The notes: a model not told the origin generated them from the letters alone. A DNA stretch of 64,000 bases from Halictus rubicundus (GCF_050948215.1 NC_135155.1:16085001-16149000), one strand, 5' to 3'; counted from the stretch's first letter, positions 11,518 to 24,524 are shown. Translations and numbers: made by a program.

Positions 11518-12864
11518 CCTTAAGTGCAACCCGGATGGATAAACAAACAAATCATGAACGCGTCGCGTGAGAAAACACGCTGAACCAACATGTGCGCCCA
11601 GAAATCGGAGAGTCCTCGGCGAGCGTATCGTGACCCGTAAATTATCGTCTGAATCCTGGCATTGTGCAAGCGTGTTTACGGCGGAGCCTTCAATTTGCTA
11701 CGAATACCCAGGTGGCAGAGGCGCTCGGGCCTTTGTGGACCTCCGCGTTTAAAGAGACATCGACGAACCTCCCGTGGGATCATCGGATCTGCCACGATTT
11801 CAGCATGATCCTGGAAGATCGGATCTTTCGGCAGCATTTTCCGCCTAATCTCCGTCGATTCTCTGCGATTTCAGCGTTCCGCTTGCTCGGACCGATCCTT
11901 CGACCGTGAGCTAAGGGGACTAAGATGATCCCAGATGAACCTCGAGCAGATCCAGCCAGCGGCCCTTGTGCCGCCGTCGTTCGAATTCCACCAGGGGAAA
12001 TCCGACTAGTCACGCTGCTTAATCCGGGGAAGCAATCACCGCGGTAACGCGGCCCGAGAGACAAATTGTTAGAGCATAACGAGTCTTGGAAAACGAGATC
12101 GAGCCAGGCTTCGCGCGTTCGACGAACAAAAGGAACGACCGTCGACTGTCTCCTGTCCGCGGATTAAACCGATTCGCTGATCGGCAGACCGGGCTTTTTC
12201 AAACTCGGTTCCAGCGAATTCGAATCGGGACGCGACGAATGTGGATCTCTGTTGCGGATTAAACGAACGTAATATCGACGTGGTGACAGTAATGCTCGAT
12301 GAATCCACTCCTGATCTCGGTGCGCGTCGTATCTGCGCTCTTATCGCGAGATTGAAACCGGCATTTTTGCAGATACCTTTTCCTGTACGTGATTGCGGTA
12401 ATTCTTCGAAACACGAGGCTGAGCGGAGAACCGATTCGTGTATCGTTCGAGGCCGCGGAACACCGTAATCGATGATCCCTTACGAAAGAATCACGCATAA
12501 AGTACAGAAAAGTAGCGAAGGGATTCGAAAGTGGCGTTTTCAGTTTGCAAGGCCGGGACATTTACGACTGGTAAACAGGGATTAGGGTGGAACGCTCGGC
12601 CCTCGGTTCTCATTCGAACGCTCGAATCATCGCGGAATCGTAAGAAACGCGCTTACCCGCCCGCGCACAAATTCATTTCCGCGCGTTTTTAAATCATCGC
12701 CGTGCGCGTATCGATCGTGGCTGCACGGAAAAATCTCTCGAAACGTTTCGATTTTATTTCTCCGTATGTTATTGCCATCGCACGAGAACGCGCTCGGGAC
12801 GTTGTAAATCGTCGTTCCGTCGCCGTTGCGTGTCGAAACGTCGCGCGTTTTATTTTCCACCGAG

Positions 12865-12900
<36 letters not shown>

Positions 12901-13906
12901 AAAATAGAAAGAAAGAACGATGCCAATAATCCTGAGAACCCGGGTCGCGGAGTCATATCTCTCCTGTATCTGGTCCGTATCGGTGCGCGGACGGCGATTC
13001 GACGATAAATAACGCGGTCGTAATTGATTCGTTATACAAGAGAGAGATCGCGGGGGTAATTGGCGGTAGGGCTGGGGAATTTCCGCGGGTCTCGCGACGA
13101 GGTATCTCGTCGTAGATCGGCCGGGGAATAAACCGACAATTGGCCGAAGGCAACCTCGTGGTTTTCGCTGAAAAAATCCATCCAGCAGCTCGCTCGTAAG
13201 CCGGCCGGACTAGGGCGCATTTATGACGGGCATAACTCCCGTCGAGATTATGCTTCGTTACGGATGTGATGGGTCCCCGGGTGTACCCGCGTCGACGGTA
13301 TCGGATTTTTATCGATTGTTTTATTTATCGCGATACAGATTGCGACAACCGAGCGGGGGGAGAGAGAGAGAGAGAGCCGGTGAGGGATCGAGGCATCGTA
13401 AAATCGAGAATAGCGGACGATCGAGTTCTCGAGGCGGTTAACGGGCAGCCTAGATCCAATCTTTCGATCGGGGCACAAGGTGTGTTCCGGGAACGGTGCG
13501 CCTGTGTCCGGAGGGGGGTCCCCCTCCGACTGGCCCCGAAATCGAAATCGAAAGCCGAAGCGTGCCCCGACGTTAATCAATTTCGCGGCCTGGGACCGAT
13601 GACGATTGGCTGGCGGCGGCTCGATTGATTTAAACCGCCCGCTGCCGAACGGAACGGTGCACGACCTTTGGGCTTTGTCGAGCGCACGAGAAACGCAAAT
13701 GGATAGGGCGGCGACGCTGCGTTCCCTCCGCTGGAATTTCGCTAACCTGTCGAGCAAACACACGGCCGCACCGGCGAACCAGAGCCTGTCGACTAGCCCC
13801 TGACCAGTCGAATGGCGCCAGAAATACGCGGGACACGGTCACACTCCGATACGCTTTGTAATCGGTATGTACCACGGATCGGTCGATGATTACAGTAGTT
13901 GCGGAG
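11518..13906. other. CpG-rich stretch with microsatellites, no gene recognised
   Basis: Long, overlapping frames occur on both strands because G+C-rich DNA has few stops; none shows a domain. A (GA)n run lies at 12867-12896 and a shorter (AG)n at 13360-13376. It could hold host regulatory or UTR sequence, but nothing specific supports that. Confidence 0.45.
12867..12896 (+). repeat. (GA)n microsatellite
   Basis: About 15 uninterrupted GA units followed by an A run. It makes the overlapping frames rich in Arg-Glu or Ser-Leu, which explains several spurious open frames here. Confidence 0.95.
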
Positions 13907-14094
13907 CACAGTTTCTCTATATATGTCGCCGAGGCCTGGATGATAAACGTCGCGGAATTATCCCCACTACCGCGGGGGATACCCCGTGAGGGGCCACAAG
14001 ACGCCGAGGATGTAAACAAAACTTTGGTATGCCTCCTGGACGATATTTGTCATTGACAAGACCCGTGTTGTTGACATGTATCGAGAATTCGCTG
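13907..14094 (+). mobile_element. Family K MITE, copy K1 (TA-flanked)
   Basis: The left end CAGTTTCTCTATATATGTCG and right end GACATGTATCGAGAATTCGCTG (followed by TA) are imperfect inverted repeats. The middle carries the family block GGCCTGGATGATAAACGTCG, CGGAATTATCCCC and TGAGGGGCCACA. Three other copies exist, at 22509, 31361 (reverse) and 42510. The left boundary is uncertain by about 16 bp, because another TACAGT lies at 13890. Confidence 0.75.
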
Positions 14095-14101
14095 TAGTTA
14101 A

Positions 14102-14535
14102 GGGGGCCGGCAGGCATTTGGCCTTGACTGTCACGCTATGTTACGCTGTGCCTTTTTTTCTAGACATTTTACGTCTTAAATAAGTAGGTAATCAATTAAA
14201 AATGCACACCACCGTGTTTGTACATCTCTTTGCTACGTCTGTGTGGAGCCTTTTTTTCGATACGAACACTAAATCTCTCGAAATTAAGAGAATCTCTCAG
14301 CAGCAGCCATCTTGTGACGTCATACTTGCTTTAGAATTCGAATTTTCTGCCGAATATTACGAATTACTCCACGATGAGGTAGAAATTCGCAATTTGGGCT
14401 CCATACAGACGTAGATTGGACTTTTAGGAAACACAATTGACCACTTCTAAACTGCTCATTGCGATATTGAAGCGGAAGTTTGTCTAGATTTTGACCCTTG
14501 CATACGTATATGGATTTCAAACCATGCCGGCCCCC
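14102..14535 (+). mobile_element. Family J element, copy J1 (TTAA-flanked, 434 bp)
   Basis: Flanked by TTAA on both sides (14098-14101 and 14536-14539). Inverted ends are GGGGGCCGGCAGGCATTTGG on the left and CCATGCCGGCCCCC on the right. It is colinear and very similar to J2 at 40304-40726. A reverse-strand frame of about 66 codons (14320-14520, ending in ...RIRILKQV-like residues) is kept in both copies, but the copies are so alike that this does not show selection. The element sits 3 bp from the end of K1. Confidence 0.9.
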
Positions 14536-14734
14536 TTAAAGAGGAAGTTTAAAAGTGGCCAAACTTTGGGCAGCTCTGGCGCTTAACGTATTGATAAGGT
14601 GTTCTTCTTTAGGTACCAAGAAAGTACAGTAACACTAATCATTGAGTCTTTATCCTTTACACATTTAAATATGACATTTTTTTGTGTCAGGATCGGACGT
14701 TAAAAGTATTGAATTCGATTCGCGAATCTTTAAC

Positions 14735-15010
14735 CCTTTGCACTCGATGCTACTTTAACTCCAAAACGAAACATTTCTTCCGACCTAGAATATTTTTCCC
14801 TTCTATGTAAATATATATACTTCCTTCTATATAAACATATATATATTTTTTGTACGTTATACGTACGAAAATGGTGGAATTGACTCGTACAATACTGGAA
14901 GGTTTAGTAATTTATTAAATCCAAACAAACTTAATAATGTACAAAATATTTTGAATAAAGATGCAATAATTTTTAGTGGCGCCTTACAGTCGCCATTCGA
15001 GTGCCAAGGG
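14735..15010 (+). mobile_element. Family A MITE, copy A4 with perfect TTAA flanks
   Basis: TTAA at 14731-14734 and 15011-15014. Ends are CCCTTTGCACTCGATGC and CATTCGAGTGCCAAGGG. It is longer than A3 (276 against 235 bp) because a TTCTATGTAAATATATATAC-type segment is duplicated in the A+T-rich centre. Confidence 0.9.
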
Positions 15011-16860
15011 TTAATAAATTCTACGTTTCATTTTAGATCGTGCCTATTTTAACGCATTGTTCATTTTAATTTAAATCGTGCTTTTTTTGAAACACTGTCC
15101 ATTTTATTTCAAACCGTACTTGTTTCAACAAACTCTTTCTTCCATTTTCCATCGCGCTCGCAAATTTTTAGTGACGCCATTCGAGTGGTTAAAGTATCAT
15201 GCTTACGGTTTCGCTAATAATAAGCATAAATTGATAGTTAATTCTGACCACTTTAAAGAGAGCCACAACAAATTTCGCAGTTTATGAACATATTCGTTGC
15301 CGGACTATGGAAAGCTGAAGTTCGAGATGAAAGGCATAAACATTGTAAGGGCAGGTGTGGAAGTTTTATCAGCGAAGTGATCGCATTAATTTTCAAGGAG
15401 GGATTTTCAATATTTCATTAACGCTTGAACGTCAATCGGGAAGGAGAAGTGAACTCGAAGCCATCTTGTCCATCGGTACGATTCGCTGGCGCGATAAGAC
15501 AGGATCCGAGAGCGAGTTATGCTTATAAACAACGTATTCCGTGCGAAGAAACGTAAGCGTTCTCTGGACATGGAGCGTGCCAAATAAAAAAAAGAAAGAA
15601 ACTCCGAGCAAATGAACTGGCATCATCGATTGGTTACGCTCGTTAATTCCTTCTGGCAACTGATTGCCAGCATGAACGTCGAACTGGTTTCGAAATTGTA
15701 CGCCGCCATAAATGGTGTCCTTGTCTTCGGATTACAAAGGATATGTCAACTCCACTTACCGCGGAACAAAGGGAGTCAGACGCGTGTAAGATCATTGATT
15801 AAATCTACTGTTTAATTTCACCTGACGACCTGTCACGGTGGCATGAATCGAACGAGCAGAAATTGCTTTGCCACTAACAAGAGACAAAATCGAGTTCTGT
15901 TTAATAACGGAACGGTGTCGTAGCACCTTCTACATCTTCCTAATTTCATATTGACATAATGTACAGTGGTCGAATCATCAAAACCGTAGTCCTAAAATTA
16001 CATATTTTGTTCATATCTACAGTAATTGGGTCGCTTACACTGTTCATAAAGATATACAATTCGAATTGTGTGTAGCCAAATTTAAAATAGAGATTATTAC
16101 ATCGTTATCAATTTTAGTTGACGATTACGAATGATTGTAAATATACGTTCATTCGAAATTTATGCAATTTTTAACTAACGCTTACTAAAGCTTATTATCG
16201 GGCCCACGAAATGGAAGCGATACACCTTGTCCAACTTATTTAATGAAAATAGTTCGCTCGAAGAAAATTCACACATTTGTCCTAATGCTCCAGAGAGTAG
16301 TTTCCTCTGCATTTAGCAACACTGTTGCCGTGTTTCCTGAAACCCTTGCAGTTCAAGCTGACAGGGTGGAAACATGCTAATTGAATCGTAATGTTGCCTT
16401 AATCAGTGCCGCATGGTTTTTTGCAACAATCGCAGTTCCCCCGGTCGCGGGTATGCAACTTTGCTTGGAATGTCGCTAACTCAGTATGCTAATACTCGCG
16501 TCTGGAACATACGCGTTGCTATTGGTAAGTCGCGCCATTAAATGGCACCAGAAACTTGAAACGCGGCTCACGCGCTTCAGGTGCTCGCGTTTTGTAAATT
16601 TCGTAGCTTTAGTAGAAATAACCTCGCGTTACGTGACTAGTTCTCGTCGTTTATTCCTGCCTAAGAGTCCCTGGCGTACCGGGAAAATTCGAACCTGCCG
16701 ATTCTCACGAGGGAACCATTTCCTTATTCCCCTGTAATTCAATCTCGCAAGAAATGTTAGCCAATCTAGATCCATATATTTTTTGAAACCTCGAGAACCT
16801 TCTGAATAAATTACTTGCAATTCGACGTTCACCGGTTTAAAATCAAAGTAAGTTATTTGA
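15011..16860. other. No gene recognised
   Basis: Mixed A+T-rich sequence. Short frames only. No repeat family seen elsewhere in the window maps here. Confidence 0.5.
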
Positions 16861-17079
16861 CACTAGATTTACGGGACCCGTCAAAATGGCGGATTCTAAT
16901 ATTTTTAATTCGCGAATATTGAGATTGCAAACATGGATCCATGAGGAATTGATTAACAAATTGATCTCTCTAGGTATACATCATTAAACAAATGGCTACA
17001 GATTTTGATAGATATATTCATGTTATTTTTATAAGGAAATGTAAAATAGTCATTTTTACTGCTCCGTAAACCTAGTGTG
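16861..17079 (-). mobile_element. Family B MITE, copy B2
   Basis: Reverse copy starting CACTAGATTTACGGGACCCG and ending CCGTAAACCTAGTGTG before TTAA (17080-17083). The left flank reads TTGA, a decayed TTAA. It closely resembles the reverse copy B7 at 50474. Confidence 0.85.
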
Positions 17080-17403
17080 TTAATGAAATAAAAATTGCAA
17101 AAAAATTAAATGTATGATAGTAAGTAATCCTCCAACTTTCTAGCACGTTACAGATCCTAATCGAGTTTAGTACAATGAATATATCAACGTAAAAATTCAT
17201 TTTAAAACCTGCACAAATAATTCCGTCACCCACACACGGGCGTTCAACGTGTTAAATCGAATAACTCGAAGTTTAACTACGATTTAAAAGATTACGACTA
17301 GACTTTTTGTCTGACAGAAAAGGAGAATTTAAGAATGTTCTTTAAAACTTAATGAAATCAGTGAAGGAGGAGTTCCTATCTTGTTCCTAAATCGTTCAAT
17401 TAA

Positions 17404-18028
17404 CACTAGGTTTACGGAGCGCTAAAAGCGACTACTTTGCACTTTATAAAAATGACCGTGCTACCCACGTTTTCAGCAATATTTTACAAATAATATATAC
17501 CCAAAGAAATGCTAAATATTAGGGGGACCCATAAGTAATCAATTATTTTGCTAATAAAAGCAATTATTTTGCTAATATTAAGTAATCAATTACTTTCCTG
17601 CAAATTTTCAATCCCCCTCTTCGTGAAGCAAAATATGACTACAGAAGTGTGACAAGTTGTGCATATTGGACTACACTTGCAGAACATTGATAAACATATA
17701 GAGCGCACATAGCCAATGTCTATTAGTACATCAATGAACTATATCTACATTCTTCTTTTTTTTTTTTTTCATTTTCATAGGTATAGGTCCTGGCATTTTG
17801 AATACTGTGTCTTCCACAGAAGTGAACGTTTTATCTCTTAAATAATGCTCCAGAGATCTGAAAAGATAATCAGAGGGAGGATTTCATTACAGTGTTGTAA
17901 AAAAATTATACTTTTTAGAATATTTTGAATGGGTACCCCTAATAGTTTCTCTACGTATTCATCCTTAGAATCTTAATAAATTAAAAATATCAGAAGGCGT
18001 CGTTCTGACGGGTCCCGCTAATCTAGTG
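17404..18028 (+). mobile_element. Family B MITE, copy B3, interrupted by a mariner derivative
   Basis: TTAA at 17400-17403 and 18029-18032. The left half (CACTAGGTTTACGGAGCGC to CCCAAAGAAATGCTAAA) and the right half (TTTCTCTACGTATTCATCC to CTAATCTAGTG) together make about 199 bp of family B. Element C1 lies between them, so C1 inserted later. Confidence 0.9.
17519..17942 (-). mobile_element. Family C mariner derivative C1 inside B3
   Basis: A 424-bp element with TA on both sides (17517-17518 and 17943-17944) and inverted ends TTAGGGGGACCCATAAG and GGGTACCCCTAA. On the reverse strand, 17809-17859 reads RSLEHYLRDKTFTSVED, a typical mariner C-terminal segment that follows the third catalytic Asp. 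The bulk of the transposase is deleted. It is a non-autonomous mariner that keeps its ends. Confidence 0.85.
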
Positions 18029-18961
18029 TTAACGCAAACAATTTTCATTTTGCAAAATCGGATGGTAGGAATTATCGCGAATTAGTATAAAAGCGTGTAA
18101 AGGGCGAACTCTTGTAGCTGCACTCGGTACAATAGTATTTTTACGAAAAGCTTCAAGTCTGCCGAGGCTAGAAGCACGCGACGGTAGCTTCGGCGAGAAG
18201 AAAGGGATGCATAAGCGGGCGGAACGGTTCAAAGGAGGCTGTCTTCGCGATGCGTTGACATACAACCTGGTACCACCTACCCGATTCACTGTTGCGCAGA
18301 ACGGTACGCCTGGGAAACCGAATCCGTCGGGTCGGAAACTCCGAGAGCAAGGTAAGAACTCGAGGAGAACGGCACCCTGCTGAGCACCCCGTTGCGAGGG
18401 GTCAGCACCCTTCTGCCGACCACGTGCTCTCGTACCGACTCGGATCATCCGAGTCAGATGACTGCTCGCCCACGGAATTTCACGTTGATTTCTGCCGCAG
18501 GACTACGAATCGTCGACGTTTCCTTTGATGTTTCAATAACCACGCTCCGCCTGGTTGTCTGCCCTTGTTTTCCAGGCTCTCTTAATCTCCGATGAATTCA
18601 TTGTTTTTTCCCTGTGTCAAATCCGATTCAACCGCCTTGAATCTGCACCTCGAACGCTGTCCCAAGCCTGTTTAACATATGGAGCGCGAAACGCGTTTTG
18701 CAAACTGTTCGTGCGAAATGCTCGATTCGTCCTGTGCCAGAATTGATTCTTCTCACCCACTGCTGCATCGTCTGTTTCATGTCTGAAATTATGAGAACAT
18801 TTTTTCCTAGAATTTGCTTCAACCCTTCAACATTGATAACAGAATGTCAGAATTGGATTCCGAATTCAAATATGTAACGTTCAGATTTAACCGATTGTGC
18901 AACGGGTTACCTTTACAACATAGTCATGAAGTGTTCGAGTATCTCCTTTAATACAGACATT
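18029..18961. other. No gene recognised
   Basis: CpG-rich around 18160-18480 with overlapping frames but no domain or convincing splice structure. Confidence 0.45.
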
Positions 18962-19243
18962 TTTTGAAAATATCTCGAGATCTAATAATTTTTTTGCCAT
19001 GGTACCCTAATCATTTTTTACGTAGAATGAACGGAAGAATCGATCTGTGCAAAAAAAAATATGCATTTCTATTTAAAGAAATGATGCAATTGTTAATTGC
19101 ACACGCACTGCTGCATCTTAAAAAAAATTTAAAGGCCTACAAATGTAGTGCTCTTCGAACCATTTATCTTTCTCCTTTATCATTTTTTTGTAAATGCAAT
19201 AATAACGGAGTTATGACTTAAAACAATTGCGTGGATCACCCTG
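18962..19243. mobile_element. Single arm of a TA-flanked transposon
   Basis: The segment ends GCGTGGATCACCCTG followed by TA, the shape of a Tc1/mariner-type right end (CAGGGTGATCCACGCAATTG inverted). No matching left end was found nearby, so this looks like a truncated element. It abuts, and may have inserted into, family B copy B4 at a TA. Confidence 0.4.
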
Positions 19244-19345
19244 TATATATTTTTTTAAATATTACTAAAAATGTGGGTAGCACGTTCTTGTTATTTTAAT
19301 GAAGTAATGCAAAATAGTCGCTTTTAGTGCTGCGTGAACCTAGTG
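19244..19345 (-). mobile_element. Family B MITE fragment B4
   Basis: About 100 bp of the reverse family B sequence, from ATATTACTAAAAATGTGGG to GCGTGAACCTAGTG, followed by TTGA (decayed TTAA). The other half is missing. Confidence 0.75.
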
Positions 19346-22300
19346 TTGAACGGAACAGAAGGCATAGAAGGTACATAAACGAACATTCGAATGAGTTGTT
19401 ACGTTTTTCTCTTGAACGAATAGTAAGTTCGTTCGGTTGCAATGTCCTAATTTTAACGATTCGGTTATAATATTATATCGGATACAGTTCGGTATTTTAT
19501 TAATAAATAAATAAAGATAGGGAGCAGAACCGTATTTACATCACGATCCAATAAAATCTATAAACTGCTCGATAAGGTTAGGTTCTTCCTGCAAGTGAAA
19601 TTACGTACACGCGTCGTTGAAATACGAATCTTCAATCGACAAGAACACGAAAATTGTTTTTGCCAGTTAATAGTTGAAGCCATTTGCAATAACCCATATG
19701 ATTTGTAGACCCCTAAGTATTCAATTATAGGCGGAGTAATTACATAACTATCGCACTGAAAACTGATGAATTTCCAGGAGCGAGGAAATGGTTATTTACC
19801 ATGCGTGTATCTCCGTAAAAAATTTGTTTTTCAAAAATCTGACTTTGGCACATCACGCGCGCACTATTACTTAGGCTGTACAGAAATAATTTTTTTATAA
19901 AAATCGAAAATTTATAAAATCGATTTTTTGCCGCCTTGGCACCACTGTGCGTCGCATAGTGCGCTGCAACAGATGATTGCAGTTTGCTGCTGCGCTTCCT
20001 GTGGATCCATCTGCTCTTCCTAGGAACCACTTGAGAAACCGACTCGAGGACAACCCGAAGATTTCCAAATAAGCCTGAGGAGAGAGAGAGAGAGAGAGAG
20101 TGTGTGTGTGTGTGGCTTGCATTTAAACGTTTCATTTTTTTCCGTGCACGTCGACTGATTTACATGCGAGCACACCGTGGATCGTAATCCCCATAACCGT
20201 CACATTTCTTTCGTGCTCGAGAGACCGACACATGGTTTCGTACTGGTCCCAGGTCGCGCCGGCAGAGTTACGAGATCACGTAACCCTGGAATCTCGAGTT
20301 TACGGGGTTCATTTATCTTTTCACCGATTATCTTTTATCTTTTCCACCTCTATCCACATGCGTTCACTTTAAATCAAACCTTCGAGGACTACCTTCCACG
20401 GCGGTTTCCATGTTGGAAACCATTAGGTCGCCCGTTGTCGACGACGTATCCCATATGAATAATACACATCTCGAAAAGACTGATGCTTCCACCCAGAATT
20501 TCATTGTGTTATTAATCCTTGCGCCAGTGCTCAACGCATTCAATTAAATTGTCTAGATTCTGTTTTCCGTCCGTCCCTTACGCTTCAAATAATTATCTAG
20601 AAAAGTAGAAATCTCCTATTTTGCTATTTCTTCACCAAGAAAGAATTACCAACAATCTCGATAAAATCATTTTCAGTCTTTATTGTATATTGATTTGGTA
20701 TCGACTAATGAAGATTAACGGAATCCTTAATTTGTTGAAAGAACAAGTTGCCCCTTGAGTTAAAAAGATTTGTCGAAATATGTGTAAGTAGCCAAACTGT
20801 GAAATCGCATTTGCTGAAACGGTTGTCCGATAGTTTGGCTAAAATTTCAAGATGTTCATCTCGTCGTGTAATGTAACGGTGGCTTAACGGGAGCAATTAA
20901 TTGTGAAAACGGCCATTGTTCCCGGACGAGCGTCCAGAATTTTTCACGATGACAGGGAAAGTAGATTCTCGCACGGCCGGGAAATATTAGGGGGCTGGTG
21001 GAGCCATTAATTAGTAGGCAAATTGAGGGTAAACATTTGAAAATCGTTGGAATTTTTCTGAAGGGGCCACACGTGTGACGTCTGCGCGTCATTCTGGACA
21101 CACGCGCCTCGTCGGCCGAATACGTCGACTGTTAGTACTTAAAATGCGTTTCCGTGAGTTAAGTCCCCCCCACACCGGCATTATAAATTCCGATAATGAC
21201 GCTGCACCGTCGAGTCGGTCGGTCGGTTTTTCTACCTATCGTCATAAAAATCATTCGTTCGGACTACAAAGTTCACGTCTCGTTATCGTGGATCGCGGGG
21301 TGCTCGACGGAAATTAATTCTGGCAAAAAAACTATTGAGTCTACGACCGTTTCTCATTATTCAGGCCGATGCTCGCAGTGTGGGAATATCATTAATTTTC
21401 TAAGCAGGCTGGGGCAATTCGAACGTCGTGACTTCGTTTGGATTTTTGACAGACGTGTTTTTGGTGCACTGAGCTTACGAGGGAGAAGATGAAGGTTGAC
21501 TGGGTCTCTTCGGGGTATTTCGGAAATATATGTTGAGAGTAACGGACCGCAAACTGGGTGATACTTTGTGTACCTATATTTCGTCGAATGCCTAATTGAC
21601 GTCAACAATATTGCAATAGGCGAACATAACGTGGGCGAGTCCCCCAACTACCCTCATCGCAAGCACACCTCGTAAATTCGCATTTAGAGCCGGCAAATCC
21701 GTCGCCATAATTTATGCGTCTCGCGTTGACCGCGGCTTCAATTGCGCTGCAAATCAAAACAACCGCATGATCTACGATCAAAGCCAGCTCCACCGGCTGC
21801 GATTCCGAGAAACTGTTGGCACGGCTTCACCAAGCCAAGACGGACGTCATCCCTGAAGTCGTTTGAATGTTCGGATATCCAGCATCGGAGAATACCTAAT
21901 TTGAATACGCAATGGCCTACCTCTCTAGTCCCTTCGTTAGCCCTTACATCAACGTCTAAAATTTTTATGACGCTCAATGAAATCGTTAGACCCTATGCCA
22001 TGGCAATTAAAGAGAAACGAACCTGTTCATAAAATTTCAATGTTATCAATTTTGTTTATGCCTCGAACGTGAATCAGTTGGTAATTCTCCAAGAATTTTG
22101 TTACCTATCAGGAAGCACGTTTCAGAAAAATTGAGTCCATTGGTGTTACCTTTTTTCTTGATTGAAATTCGATGATTTCTATCTATTCTTGTCGCCAGAA
22201 AAATCAAGGGTCCGCATCTTTGATACATATCCTCAGCAGAGTAGCTTCATTTTAATTACTGTTTCTCACCTCGTATGTCTCGCTACTTTTTGCTTCTCCC

Positions 22301-22508
22301 CTTAATTACTGGTTACACCTGCAGTTCCTCGAATCGAGTCCACCGTTTTGTTCAGTAGAAAGAACAAAAGGAAGGAGAAAGCGACTTCGACCATGTTTCT
22401 CTAATACCTACCGATTTCGTTTCGAACAATCTTCGTGAAAGTTAAATATTTTTCAGCGCGAACGTTCGTCTGCGTTCGATTTCCATTTCAGATAGAAATA
22501 AAAATGTA
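19346..22508. other. No gene recognised in about 3.2 kb
   Basis: A+T-rich to 19.9 kb and around 20.5-20.9 kb, CpG-rich near 20.9-21.9 kb. A compound microsatellite lies at 20079-20114. Several 60-98 codon frames overlap on both strands; none has a domain. Confidence 0.5.
20079..20114 (+). repeat. Compound (AG)n(TG)n microsatellite
   Basis: About 11 AG units directly followed by 7 TG units. Confidence 0.95.
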
Positions 22509-22666
22509 CAGTGGGTCTCGGTGATCTCTCTGTATATGTCGCCAAGGCCTGTATCATAAACGTCGCGAAACTATCCCCGCTACCGCGAGGTACACGCAGT
22601 GAGGGGCCACATAACACGGTTCGGGTATGTCTGCCGTGTTGTTGACATATATCGAGAATTCACTGT
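22509..22666 (+). mobile_element. Family K MITE, copy K2
   Basis: About 158 bp between TA dinucleotides. The left part has GGTGATCTCTCTGTATATG and the right end TATCGAGAATTCACTG. The block GTCGCCAAGGCCTG...ATAAACGTCGCG is shared with K1, K3 and K4. This copy is the shortest, with an internal deletion relative to K1. Confidence 0.8.
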
Positions 22667-23559
22667 ATTTGCAATTTACAAACATCCCTACTTCATAACG
22701 AAAATAATAAGGATTCAGTATAGATGGGCTACCATTTAAAAATGACACAGAACTGTTCGGTACGAAATCAGCGTAAAGCATCGGGGCCCCGTATCGAATC
22801 GATTTCAACTATCAAAATTCGCAGGCAGAAATTTCGGAAATTTCGTGAGTGGATTCGCGTGGAATCAATTGAGCACGGATAAGGTTCGAAGCGTGTCTGG
22901 GTAGTTTTTTTTAAAAGGACGGCAGTTTACCTCGAAGACGAGGCGTACCTCGAAGTAGCTCGAACGGAGCAGTGAATCGTGGCGTGACACGAAATGGGAT
23001 CAATTAGGGACGCTTCTCCTCGGCAGATACAAAGGGCGGGCTAAAGGGGCGGCTATTTTATTTTCTCGCGAATTTCCATCGAGCCAGAAGGGGCTCACGC
23101 CTCTCGCGCCTACAATCCTGTCGACTGTCAGAACTGTCAGTGTGTTTCGTGTGCCGGTCGGCTTGCTTGTTTTAATCACCGGGCACCTCGGTGTTTTCCT
23201 TTCCTTCTGATTCTTTTGGGATCTCTTTTTTTCGACGAATGTCTGCGGCGAACTTCGATGGAAGCAATCAGTGCACCAGCGGCTCGTCAGAATCCTTTCT
23301 GCTGATCCTCCTCGTGGACGTACACGCGCCCACAGAGAATTTCTGTACAACACGAGCGGAAAAAATGAATTTCTTATCATTTCTGATGTTTCTTCAAAAT
23401 GGCTCAATTTATTTAAACCCTTGCCCTACCATCCTACCTTGTCCTAATGTCGAGTCATATTCGCGATGCAGATCCTGTACAGGGTCTACTAAATACGTAT
23501 GTTATTAATTTCCTTTGAACCGAATTAAAATCCTGTTCCACTCATGGATGCTGTGGACG
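22667..23559. other. No gene recognised
   Basis: Includes a CpG-rich section at 22.9-23.35 kb with overlapping frames. The sequence directly before 23560 may belong to the retrotransposon below but is too degraded to assign. Confidence 0.45.
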
Positions 23560-24224
23560 TGTGCCCTCAATAACAAAGATCAACGTTTTATTATATTTTC
23601 TGATTCCTTAAGCTGTCTGACATCCCTTAGATATCCCTCCACTAATATTAGCGTTAACCCTTACATACTCTCTATCAAGAATAAAATGTATGAACACAAA
23701 ATATCCTGATTCCAACGAAATTCAATTTTACTGGATACCGTCCCATCTGGGTATTTATGGTAATGAAAATGCTGACGAATTAGGCAATATTGCCAGTAAC
23801 AGTGCTGATCCAGATTGCTCTCTCAAAATACCGTATACTGATTTAAGGGAGATCTCTAAATCACGTGCTTTCAATAACACCGACGAATATATACTTACTC
23901 AAGGTCTATTCAAGGGCAGAAACTACTTTGAACATTTTCAAAAATTGATCTCGAGAAATCATTGTGACCATTAACAGAATTAGATCTGGTTATTATAGTC
24001 TTAACTTCTCTCTAGCTGTAATCAATGTGGTAAATAACCCTGGCTGTTCATGCGGTCATGAGACACAGGGCATTGATCACGTCTTATGGCAATGTCCTCT
24101 GTATGACACGCACAGATTGAAATGTATATATAACCAGAGATTTCGGGGTTGTTTTCTTCCCATGTCGTGGAATGTCCTACTACACAGACCTACAAACACT
24201 CTATGTAAGATTTTATGTTCCTGA
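23560..24224 (+). pseudogene. RNase H and zinc-knuckle C-terminus of a LINE polyprotein, frameshifted
   Basis: Three pieces in three frames make one domain order. Frame one to about 23709 has NNKDQRFIIFSDSLSCL, including the RNase H catalytic Asp of the FSDS motif. Frame two, 23690-23974, has FYWIPSHLGIYGNENADELG with the His and final Asp. Frame three, 23964-24224, has INRIRSGYYSLNFSL and CSCGHETQGIDHVLWQC, a CxC-x(8)-H-x(4)-C motif usual at the end of R1/Jockey-type ORF2. Two frameshifts, near 23700 and 23965, disrupt it, so it cannot make the protein. Confidence 0.85.
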
Positions 24225-24407
24225 AAGATTGTGGATTGTGTATATAGTGTCACCATCACGTGCATTACCAATTAAGCGACTTCAACTGATACGTATCTAT
24301 TATGTTACCTTCACATTAGTATAAGGTTATTATTGTAATATTATGTCTGTAATACAGACTGCGGAATAACCTCTCATCGGAGGTTACAACTGTACAAAAA
24401 AAAAAAG
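23560..24407 (+). mobile_element. 5'-truncated non-LTR retrotransposon with poly-A tail
   Basis: The 3' end of a LINE on the forward strand: RNase H, a C-terminal Cys/His domain, a stop at 24222-24224, a 3' UTR of about 170 bp ending ATCGGAGGTTACAACTGTAC, and an A11 tail at 24396-24406. The 5' part is missing. It differs in sequence from the reverse-strand tail at 1520-2190, so two different LINE lineages are present. Confidence 0.85.
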
Positions 24408-24524
24408 AATTCTGTTCTGGCATTCTTGATATAGGCAACAATAGATACAAATTTTCTCCTTTTCTTTTAGGAAATTACGAATTGTAAGAAAGTTCTAATC
24501 ACTGAAACCGCAGCGAGGAGGCAC

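Noticed and set aside
12627..12956. 109-codon reverse frame with a run of Ser-Leu
   Set aside because: The Ser-Leu run is a translated (GA)n microsatellite.
13248..13763. 171-codon reverse-strand frame
   Set aside because: It crosses an (AG)n microsatellite, overlaps plus-strand frames of similar length and has no domain.
14320..14520. 66-codon reverse frame in family J as a gene
   Set aside because: It sits wholly inside a 434-bp TTAA element with no other coding sign; two similar copies are too few to show selection.
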